DNA of 7,009 nt from Candidatus Fermentibacteraceae bacterium (GTDB lineage Bacteria > Fermentibacterota > Fermentibacteria > Fermentibacterales > JCC-6). Position 1 is the first letter of the stretch, and each line of letters starts with the position of its first letter. The position numbers and the translations under genes are program-made. The notes under the pieces were generated by a model. It worked only from the letters and a program-made list of their open reading frames with translations. It did no database searches and was not told the origin of the DNA. The DNA is taken from NCBI GenBank assembly GCA_030596465.1, contig JAUVJW010000100.1, positions 1-7,009 of the forward strand. The letters are read 5' to 3'. This document shows positions 1-5,134 of the stretch, one piece after another.

Positions 1-307
1 AAGCAAAAGTGGCATCGCTGAACCTGTCACACAAAACAATGGCTCCCCTGTCCAGAGCTGGACGAATAACTCGGTCAACATTAGCGGCGCGGCTGGCGAA
101 GTAAAGCATAAGCTCTGCGAGGGGGGGGACATCAAGCTCTGGATTCAGGAGTATAGATCGAATTCTCTCAGAAACATCAGGCCCTCCCGGTTCGCGGGTG
201 AAAACGGTTTCACTGCCGGCGTTCCGGAGGGCCTCTATCAGACATTTACATCTGGAAGATTTGCCCGAGCCCTCGACGCCCTCAAAGGTTACGAAAAGAC
301 CGGGCAA
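1..307 (-). CDS. tmk: Thymidylate kinase, N-terminal half (cut by window edge)
   Basis: dTMP kinase phosphorylates dTMP to dTDP with ATP in the cytosol and is essential for dTTP supply. The visible 102 residues begin MPGLFVTFEG and carry the P-loop GVEGSGKS (residues 10-17), the TREPGG motif (37-42) that binds the nucleotide, and the DRFSDAT motif (94-100). These are in the family's usual order and spacing. Family members are about 200-215 residues, so the second half, including the LID, lies beyond the left edge. The P-loop has no arginine, so this looks like the type in which the catalytic arginine sits in the LID. The start is inferred as TTG at 307-305, because AGGAG lies 5 nt upstream and no ATG is available. 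That AGGAG overlaps the ino1 stop codon, so the two genes are probably translationally coupled. A C8 run (positions 121-128) encodes Pro-Pro without breaking the frame. Confidence 0.93.
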   Translation of the reverse strand, partial: MPGLFVTFEGVEGSGKSSRCKCLIEALRNAGSETVFTREPGGPDVSERIRSILLNPELDVPPLAELMLYFASRAANVDRVIRPALDRGAIVLCDRFSDATFA

Positions 308-312
308 ATTAT

Positions 313-317
313 CTCCT
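313..317 (-). promoter_or_regulatory. Ribosome binding site of tmk, overlapping the ino1 stop
   Basis: AGGAG on the minus strand sits 5 nt before the TTG at 307-305 and overlaps the TAG stop of ino1 (318-316). It is the main reason for choosing the TTG start, and it implies that ribosomes finishing ino1 reinitiate at tmk. Confidence 0.75.
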
Positions 318-1431
318 ATTTCTTTTCAACTTTTTTTTTGCTATCAACCTTTTTCTGACCATAAGCTGTGATGTACTCTTCTGTCATTCTGTGACACTCG
401 TCATCATAATACTGCACAGGAGGAGACTTGAAGAAATAACTGGATGGAGCTTCAAGAGCACCGCTAAGGCCATTGTCAAGCCCGAGCTTGGCACAGCGGA
501 CAGCATCAATAATAACTCCGGCACTGTTAGGACTGTCCCAGACTTCCAGTTTTGTTTCAATGTTCAAAGGAACATCACCGAAACTGGTTCCTTCCATGCG
601 GATGTAACACCACTTTCTGTCATCAAGCCACTCGATGTAATCACTTGGACCGATGTGAACATTACGGGGCAGCATTCCACCGGGTATCTGGCTGGTAACG
701 GCATTTGTCTTGCTGATCTTCTTTGATTCAAGACGCTCGCGTTCAAGCATATTAAGGAAATCGGTATTTCCTCCAACATTAAGCTGGTATGTACGATCAA
801 GTCTTACTCCGCGATCCTCAAAGAGTCTGGTCATGACTCTGTGAAGAATGGTGGCGCCAACCTGGCTCTTGATGTCATCACCCATACAGGGCAGGTTCTT
901 ATCGCGGAAACGCTTCTGCCAGTAAGGCTCTCTTGCGATGAATACGGGAATGGCGTTAACAAAGGCACACCCCGCTTCAAGAATCTGCTCTACATACCAT
1001 TTTGTGGCCTCTTCGCTGCCAACAGGCAGATAACTGACAACAACATCGGTTTTTGTCTCTTTAAGAATACTCACTATATCAGCTGTTGGTCCAGGAGCCT
1101 TTTCGATTACCGGCTTGAGATATTTACCGATACCATCGTGAGTCATTCCCCTGTGAACAGTAACACCGAGATTGGGGACATCGCAAAGCTTGATAGTGCA
1201 GTTAGGGTCTGCGAAGATTGCCTCGCTGAGATCTTTGCCGACTTTGGTTGTATTGATATCAAAGGCTGCGCAAAATTCCACATCCTTCACATGATAGCCA
1301 CCAAGGTTTACATGCATAAGACCGGGAACCCGGTCTTCGTCTTTGGCATTTTTATAGTATTCTACACCCTGAACAAGACTGCTCGCGCAGTTGCCCACTC
1401 CGATAATTGCTACCCTTACTTTCTTAGACAT
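316..1431 (-). CDS. ino1: Inositol-3-phosphate synthase (L-myo-inositol-1-phosphate synthase), actinobacterial type
   Basis: This enzyme converts glucose 6-phosphate to 1L-myo-inositol 1-phosphate through an NAD+-dependent oxidation, aldol cyclisation and reduction. It is the entry step to inositol lipids and inositol osmolytes or thiols. The protein is 371 residues, close to the roughly 370 of the mycobacterial enzyme. It opens with the NAD-binding segment VAIIGVGNCASSLVQG (7-22). It then has SYLPVGSEE (133-141), GDDIKSQVGAT (184-194), NVGGNTDFLNM (218-228), the lysine-rich KKISK (237-241) and KLEVWDSPNSAG (294-305). As I remember it, the match to Mycobacterium Ino1 is near-continuous. ATG at 1431 follows AGGGAGGA. 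The C-terminus (358-371) is a lysine-rich tail encoded partly by an A9 run and is probably disordered. The neighbouring upstream gene is a likely consumer of its product. Confidence 0.96.
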   Translation of the reverse strand: MSKKVRVAIIGVGNCASSLVQGVEYYKNAKDEDRVPGLMHVNLGGYHVKDVEFCAAFDINTTKVGKDLSEAIFADPNCTIKLCDVPNLGVTVHRGMTHDGIGKYLKPVIEKAPGPTADIVSILKETKTDVVVSYLPVGSEEATKWYVEQILEAGCAFVNAIPVFIAREPYWQKRFRDKNLPCMGDDIKSQVGATILHRVMTRLFEDRGVRLDRTYQLNVGGNTDFLNMLERERLESKKISKTNAVTSQIPGGMLPRNVHIGPSDYIEWLDDRKWCYIRMEGTSFGDVPLNIETKLEVWDSPNSAGVIIDAVRCAKLGLDNGLSGALEAPSSYFFKSPPVQYYDDECHRMTEEYITAYGQKKVDSKKKVEKK

Positions 1432-1437
1432 TCAAAA

Positions 1438-1478
1438 TCCTCCCTGACGGGTATAATGTTTCGAGGGAAAAGATACCC
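1438..1478 (-). promoter_or_regulatory. Possible RNA structure sequestering the ino1 ribosome binding site
   Basis: The 47-nt gap before ino1 contains two possible helices when read on the minus strand. GGGTAT (1478-1473) can pair with ATACCC (1454-1449). UUUUCCCU (1471-1464) can pair with the ino1 Shine-Dalgarno AGGGAGGA (1445-1438) over 8 pairs, two of them G-U. The arms interleave, so they would form an H-type pseudoknot or be mutually exclusive. The pairings are visible in the sequence, but regulation is speculation, since a purine-rich ribosome binding site finds pyrimidine-rich partners easily. Confidence 0.22.
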
Positions 1479-2087
1479 CTAGTTCAGGGGAATCCCTTTC
1501 CCGTCTCGTGTAACTTTCAACAACCGCTGCAAAGCAGTCAACCAGGAACCGGCCGCAATAGCAGCACAGGCCCAGACAACAACTATTGATCCCCAGAAAG
1601 AAGAAAAAATAATACCGGCAATCACCAGTACCAGTCGCTCTCTTCTGGTGAACAAACCAACCTTGCATTCTATACCAAGCCCCTCGGCACGGGCACGAAC
1701 ATAGCTCACAAGAAGTGAACCGCCCATGGCCATGGGTATAATATACAACAAGCTATCATGTTCACTTCCGGCTTTTCCTGCAAGCACCGCAGTTAGAACA
1801 ATAATTTCGCCCACCCTGTCCATAACAGAGTCAAGGGCGGCACCACCCTTGGAAGAGGTATTTGTCAACCTGGCTATACTACCGTCAACTGCATCAAAGA
1901 GGCTTCCCGCGATAAGGATAGCACCTCCTGTAAGGTAAATTCCCTTCCATACAAACAATGAACCCAGAATGGTAATAACAAGTCCGACGATGGTGGCAAC
2001 AGCAGGTGTAACACCCAGTTTAACCAGAAATGGAATTGCCGGATCAAGCAGACTCTTAAATACCATTCTTACTTTATGAAAACTCAA
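1479..2087 (-). CDS. CDP-alcohol phosphatidyltransferase, probable phosphatidylinositol-phosphate synthase
   Basis: This is an integral membrane enzyme that transfers a phosphatidyl group from CDP-diacylglycerol to an alcohol. The likely acceptor is inositol phosphate, giving phosphatidylinositol phosphate. Residues 65-90 match the family signature D-x2-DG-x2-AR-x8-G-x3-D-x3-D exactly: D65, D68, G69, A72, R73, G82, D86 and D90. These are the metal and CDP ligands, with the last Asp as presumed base. The segment SYVRARAEGLGIE (128-140) and the following GLFTRRERLVL are typical of PIP synthases rather than PgsA. About six hydrophobic helices follow the family layout, and 202 residues is normal length. 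The start is TTG at 2087-2085, which overlaps the rsmI stop (TTGA) and has AAGGAG 7 nt upstream. The alternative ATG at 2066 lacks a good ribosome binding site. Adjacency to ino1, which makes the expected acceptor, supports the assignment. PGP synthase is the main alternative. Confidence 0.88.
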   Translation of the reverse strand: MSFHKVRMVFKSLLDPAIPFLVKLGVTPAVATIVGLVITILGSLFVWKGIYLTGGAILIAGSLFDAVDGSIARLTNTSSKGGAALDSVMDRVGEIIVLTAVLAGKAGSEHDSLLYIIPMAMGGSLLVSYVRARAEGLGIECKVGLFTRRERLVLVIAGIIFSSFWGSIVVVWACAAIAAGSWLTALQRLLKVTRDGKGIPLN

Positions 2088-2764
2088 TCCGAGGCTCCTT
2101 CCACCAGAAGAGTTATCTCACCTTTGGGAACGGAGGTCGAATATCTATCCTTGAGACCTGAAAGGGTACCCCGGACGATCTCTTCGTGAAGTTTGGTCAT
2201 TTCCCGAGCCACACAACAACGCCTGTCACCAAACACAGAGAGCAGAACCTCGATCACAGAGGACAGATGGTGAGGGCCCACATAATAGGCTATCGTTCCG
2301 GTGTAGTCAGCCATCTCCTCTATCCTTTTTCGCCTCTTGCCTTTCTTGAAGGGAAGAAAACCCTCGAAGGCGAATCTGTTTGTGGGAAGACCGGATACAA
2401 CAAGAGCCATGATAACCGCAGATGGACCGGGTATCATGGTAACCTGGGCACCGAGTTCAACGGCCAGTCCTACAGCACGGTACGCAGGGTCTGAAATTCC
2501 CGGTGTACCTGCATCACTGGCCATGGCCACCGTGGCACCCTGCATGAGAAACTGCTCTATCTGAGGAAGTCGCCCTCTGATGTTGTGATCGTGGCAGCTG
2601 TAAAGACGCCTGCGTTCCGGAACAAATCTGCCGGTTCTTCTGGTGTCCTCAGCCATTACAGCATCGGCTGTGCTGAGTGCTTCCAGAGCTCTTGGTGACA
2701 TATCGTCCAGATTACCTATGGGAGTGGCAACCAGAACCAGTTTACCGGTACAGCCTCCGCTCAC
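2084..2764 (-). CDS. rsmI: 16S rRNA (cytidine(1402)-2'-O)-methyltransferase, short form
   Basis: RsmI uses S-adenosylmethionine to 2'-O-methylate C1402 in the decoding centre of 16S rRNA, acting on the 30S subunit. The tetrapyrrole-methylase fold motifs appear in order: ATPIGNLDD (13-21), AEDTRRT (38-44), SDAGTPGISDP (83-93), IPGPSA (111-116), EGFLP (134-138) and GEITLLVEG (215-223). The protein ends at residue 226, just after the last motif. E. coli RsmI is about 286 residues, so the C-terminal helical extension is absent. The usual YESPHRL motif reads YVGPHHL here (161-167), replacing the conserved Glu and Arg. The start is GTG at 2764-2762, overlapping the upstream TGA stop by 4 nt (GTGA), with GGAG 5 nt before it. 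The 3' end overlaps the next gene's TTG start by 4 nt. Confidence 0.93.
   Translation of the reverse strand: MSGGCTGKLVLVATPIGNLDDMSPRALEALSTADAVMAEDTRRTGRFVPERRRLYSCHDHNIRGRLPQIEQFLMQGATVAMASDAGTPGISDPAYRAVGLAVELGAQVTMIPGPSAVIMALVVSGLPTNRFAFEGFLPFKKGKRRKRIEEMADYTGTIAYYVGPHHLSSVIEVLLSVFGDRRCCVAREMTKLHEEIVRGTLSGLKDRYSTSVPKGEITLLVEGASD
2095..2100 (-). promoter_or_regulatory. Ribosome binding site selecting the TTG start of the phosphatidyltransferase
   Basis: AAGGAG on the minus strand lies 7 nt before TTG 2087-2085, inside the 3' end of rsmI. The nearest in-frame ATG (2066-2064) has only a weak purine stretch before it, so the TTG is preferred. Confidence 0.7.
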
Positions 2765-2991
2765 CGGTTCTCCAGACTTGAGCGAAGATTCCTGATTCTT
2801 TCCAGCCTTGCCTGAGTTGCCTCTTCGTCTTTTTCAAGGGTAACATTCATTGTCATTCCCTCGGTAACACCCTGAGGTAAATATGATTCAGGCAGATGCC
2901 ACTGAAAACCTCCAGGGGCAAGGATAACAGCAATGCCCTCCTCAATTCTGTCCAGATCAACAGAAAAATTACTCTCCCGGTTCCTGACCAT
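2761..2991 (-). CDS. Small DUF3006-type protein
   Basis: This is a 76-residue soluble protein of unknown function. The core VDLDRIEEGIAVIL (11-24), followed by WHLPESYLPQGVTEGM (31-46), resembles the DUF3006 pattern: a small beta-rich domain opening with 'vDRiEgd.AVl' and ending 'lP.g..eGd.l'. I recognise this by pattern only. Residues 53-76 are highly charged and probably helical. There is no signal peptide or membrane segment. A longer reading from TTG at 3024 is possible, but GGAGGAGGT (3007-2999) lies 7 nt before ATG 2991 and settles the start. It overlaps the 3' end of the transporter gene by 23 nt and the rsmI start by 4 nt, so it is translated as an integral part of the operon. No partner or reaction can be deduced. 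Confidence 0.8.
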   Translation of the reverse strand: MVRNRESNFSVDLDRIEEGIAVILAPGGFQWHLPESYLPQGVTEGMTMNVTLEKDEEATQARLERIRNLRSSLENR

Positions 2992-5005
2992 GCCAGATAC
3001 CTCCTCCAATAATAGATTGTGCAATGTTCTTCAAGTGATCACCGGCCCTTTCGCAATAGTCAATGAAATCCAGAATAGCCAGGCCGGACATATTGGCAAT
3101 ACCATAAGTGGCAAGGGATTTTCCGTAGTTATTTCTGGCTTCCTCCTCAATCTGATTCATTCTTCCCTCAAGAACCAGAACCTTCTGGGCAGCTTTCAGA
3201 TCATGCGTTTCCAGCGCATTTACAACCTGCTCTGTCATTTCCTTGAGAATCTCAAATGCCTGACCGGCTGCGACAGTAAGCGGCCCCTCGTAGTCAAGCA
3301 CATTGCCTTCAACCCGGTTTCTTGCTTCAACCATGTTCACAGCATGATCTGATACCCTCTCAATGTCGTTGATGGTATGAAGAACAACCGGAAGCCTGAG
3401 AGATTGTTCTGAAGAAAGATTTTCTTTAAACAGCTTGGATGCATAAACGGTTAAATCCCTCTGCATATCGTCAACACTGTCTTCCATGGACAGAAGTCTT
3501 TTAGCCTGGTGTTTTCCTGTAAGGAAATGTTCCGCGGCCCAGCAGACACCCTTTCCGGACACCCTGGCCATTTTGGTAATTTCCCTGTCCAGGCTGTCAA
3601 AAGCCAGAACAGGAGAAGAAAGCAGGTTTGAATCCAGAAGAAGATCAGGTTCCGGGATATCTTCTCCGGAGGGGATGATAATTCTGCAAAGCTTTGTGAG
3701 GGCTGGAACAAATGGAATGAACAACAAAACATTTACCACATTAAACATAGTGTGAGCATTTGCCACCTGCCTCATAGCATCAGAAGATGTGCGCCTGACC
3801 AGCTTCATAAAGAAACCGTCCTGATCAAGTGCAAGCAGGGCGAAATAGATGGCACCTATTACATTGATAAGTGTATGTGCCATTGCAGCCTGTTTTGCCG
3901 CCCGATTGCTTCCTATTGCCGCAAGCTGGGCAGTAATGGTGGTACCAATATTGTCACCCAGCACAAGAAAGATTGCCCCCTGAAGCCCTATCAATCCTGA
4001 TCCCGCAAGGGTCATGGTCAACCCGACGGTGGCACTGGAACTCTGCACAAATACAGTCACCAGCGTTCCCGCAAAAATGGCAAGAACAGGATTTGTGCTG
4101 AAGTTGGTGAAGAACTCTCTTACCGGAGCGCTTGCACGCAGTGGTTTCATAATACCACTCATGGTTGTCATACCCAGGAACAGCAATCCGAGACCAAGAA
4201 TCACTTTTCCCCACATCTGTCTTTTCCTGTTTTTTGAAAAAGCAGAAAGAGCAAAACCGATAGCAATCATTGGAAAAGCATACTTCGTAATCTTAAAAGC
4301 AATAAGCTGTCCGGTAATGGTGGTTCCTATGTTTGCTCCCAGAACAACTCCTACAGCCTGCTGCAGTGTCATAAGAGCGCTATTCACAAAACCAACTGTA
4401 ATAACAGTAGTAGCACTGGAACTCTGCACAAGAGCGGTTACAAGCGCACCCGCGATAATTGCCATAAATCTGTTGGCGGTAAGAGCCCGAAGAATGGATT
4501 TCATCCGGTTTCCTGCCACCAGTTGAAGATTCGCCGACATCATCTGCATACCCAGCAGAAACACAGCAAGACCACCAATGATCTGAAAAACAATAGCCTT
4601 GACATCCAGGGAAACAACACTGAAAGATGCAGTTGACGGCACACCATCACTATCAGTTATAGTGGCAACTATACTGATCTCACCCATTTTACCCAGGTTG
4701 GCGTCAACGGCGGCTATACCGTTTTCGTCCGTTTGTACAATAAGACCTTCTGCTGTACTTTCCTCTACAGTATAGTACCCCTCAGCGGGATTGAGTTCGG
4801 CATCTCCACCACCAATGGTAAAGTAAACCGGATAACTCTCAATGGGAGCCCCGGAACGGGATGATGTAACTTCCACGGATAGAGAAGTACTCAACTCCTT
4901 CCCTGAATCACCGTGGTCAATGTACTCCAGGGAGCGAATGTTTAACTCACTCTGCGCTAAAGATATAGAAGAAAATAAAGCAAGCAGAAAAAACATATAT
5001 CTCAA
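2969..5005 (-). CDS. Na+/phosphate cotransporter (NptA/PNaS family) with N-terminal Ig-like domain and C-terminal PhoU-like domain
   Basis: This predicted inner-membrane protein of 678 residues couples Na+ to phosphate transport. Residues 1-19 form a signal peptide (basic Arg2, hydrophobic core, SLAQS). Residues about 20-133 form an extracytoplasmic Ig-like, Big_1/invasin-like domain, with SYPVYFTI (57-64) and TDENGIAAVDANLG (92-105). Residues about 136-440 hold two related transport repeats: QSSSATT (194-200) with GANIGTT (223-229), and QSSSAT (321-326) with GDNIGTT (350-356). Residues about 465-665 are PhoU-like helices with DIERVSDHAVNM (547-558) and CERAGDHLKNI (651-661). The Ig-like extension is not part of the usual family plan (E. 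coli YjbB is about 540 residues and lacks it). The start is inferred as TTG 5005, with AGGGGGG 7 nt upstream; ATG 4996 is the alternative. Longer readings to 5341 would run through the promoter region and the divergent gene. It is the first gene of the operon. Transport direction is not shown by sequence. Confidence 0.92.
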   Translation of the reverse strand: MRYMFFLLALFSSISLAQSELNIRSLEYIDHGDSGKELSTSLSVEVTSSRSGAPIESYPVYFTIGGGDAELNPAEGYYTVEESTAEGLIVQTDENGIAAVDANLGKMGEISIVATITDSDGVPSTASFSVVSLDVKAIVFQIIGGLAVFLLGMQMMSANLQLVAGNRMKSILRALTANRFMAIIAGALVTALVQSSSATTVITVGFVNSALMTLQQAVGVVLGANIGTTITGQLIAFKITKYAFPMIAIGFALSAFSKNRKRQMWGKVILGLGLLFLGMTTMSGIMKPLRASAPVREFFTNFSTNPVLAIFAGTLVTVFVQSSSATVGLTMTLAGSGLIGLQGAIFLVLGDNIGTTITAQLAAIGSNRAAKQAAMAHTLINVIGAIYFALLALDQDGFFMKLVRRTSSDAMRQVANAHTMFNVVNVLLFIPFVPALTKLCRIIIPSGEDIPEPDLLLDSNLLSSPVLAFDSLDREITKMARVSGKGVCWAAEHFLTGKHQAKRLLSMEDSVDDMQRDLTVYASKLFKENLSSEQSLRLPVVLHTINDIERVSDHAVNMVEARNRVEGNVLDYEGPLTVAAGQAFEILKEMTEQVVNALETHDLKAAQKVLVLEGRMNQIEEEARNNYGKSLATYGIANMSGLAILDFIDYCERAGDHLKNIAQSIIGGGIWHGQEPGE
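2999..3007 (-). promoter_or_regulatory. Strong ribosome binding site of the DUF3006 gene
   Basis: GGAGGAGGT on the minus strand lies inside the last codons of the phosphate transporter gene, 7 nt before ATG 2991-2989. It excludes the longer TTG-initiated reading from 3024, which would place this site inside the coding sequence. Confidence 0.8.
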
Positions 5006-5012
5006 CAGTACA

Positions 5013-5019
5013 CCCCCCT
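5013..5019 (-). promoter_or_regulatory. Ribosome binding site of the phosphate transporter gene
   Basis: AGGGGGG on the minus strand lies 7 nt before TTG 5005-5003. The resulting protein starts MRYMFFLLAL, a proper signal peptide. ATG 4996 would give the same signal peptide minus its Arg and has no clear site of its own. Confidence 0.6.
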
Positions 5020-5067
5020 GATTGATACAAAAAACGCTGTGTTTTATATGGAAATTTAGCTTCAGGG

Positions 5068-5096
5068 AATATAGCAAATTATCACAGAACTGCCGA
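5068..5096 (-). promoter_or_regulatory. Candidate promoter of the leftward operon
   Basis: On the minus strand, TCGGCA (5096-5091, 4 of 6 to the -35 consensus), a 17-nt spacer and TATATT (5073-5068, 5 of 6 to the -10 consensus) preceded by an extended TGC. Transcription would start near 5061, giving a leader of about 56 nt before the transporter's TTG. The -35 lies inside the spacer of the inverted repeat at 5079-5107, and the left repeat arm lies between -35 and -10. A bound regulator would therefore block this promoter. Confidence 0.5.
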
Positions 5097-5107
5097 CATT
5101 GTGATAA
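5079..5107. promoter_or_regulatory. 29-bp inverted repeat, probable operator between the divergent units
   Basis: TTATCACA (5079-5086) and TGTGATAA (5100-5107) are perfect 8-bp inverted arms separated by 13 bp, so the half-sites sit about two helical turns apart. This is typical of a dimeric transcription factor site. There is no T-run, so it is not a terminator. It overlaps or adjoins the candidate -35 elements on both strands. The repeat is seen directly; the bound factor is unknown. Confidence 0.55.
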
Positions 5108-5128
5108 AGGGAGAAATCCTGTTATTTT
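5099..5128 (+). promoter_or_regulatory. Candidate promoter of the rightward unit, possibly leaderless
   Basis: TTGTGA (5099-5104, 4 of 6) and TATTTT (5123-5128, 4 of 6) are separated by 18 bp. The predicted transcription start falls at or next to A5135, the first base of the UbiA-like gene's ATG. That would explain why no ribosome binding site stands at normal distance; the only purine-rich run, AAAGGGAG (5107-5114), ends 20 nt upstream. The -35 lies in the right arm of the inverted repeat. Confidence 0.38.
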
Positions 5129-5134
5129 ACGGCT

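Noticed and set aside
305..345. Programmed slippage on the A9 run fusing ino1 to tmk
   Set aside because: One added A leads at once to TGA, and one lost A reaches TAA after about ten codons, so neither yields a fusion.
1452..1457. TATAAT on the plus strand as a promoter -10
   Set aside because: It points into the antisense of the phosphatidyltransferase, no gene follows, and it coincides with the ATACCC arm of the leader.
841..1482. A 213-codon open frame on the plus strand opposite ino1
   Set aside because: It lies wholly antisense to a clear ino1 gene, has no ribosome binding site or recognisable motif, and reads like a reversed conserved gene.
2966..3024. A longer DUF3006 protein starting at TTG 3024
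   Set aside because: The strong GGAGGAGGT site would fall inside the coding sequence; it is perfectly spaced for ATG 2991.
4014..4526. A 170-codon plus-strand open frame opposite the phosphate transporter
   Set aside because: It is antisense to the QSSSAT-containing transport repeats; its apparent composition is the mirror of that gene.
5016..5067. CCCTGA (5067-5062) pairing with TCAGGG (5021-5016) at the transporter's ribosome binding site as a leader hairpin
   Set aside because: The first arm lies just upstream of the predicted transcription start and would probably not be in the RNA.
5079..5107. DnaA boxes or a replication origin, because TTATCACA resembles TTATCCACA
   Set aside because: Both arms are one base short of the 9-mer, there are only two of them, and no origin-linked genes are present.
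5079..5107. CRP/FNR-type site or a bidirectional terminator
   Set aside because: The TGTGA/TCACA half-sites face the opposite way with a 13-bp spacer, and no T-run follows either arm.
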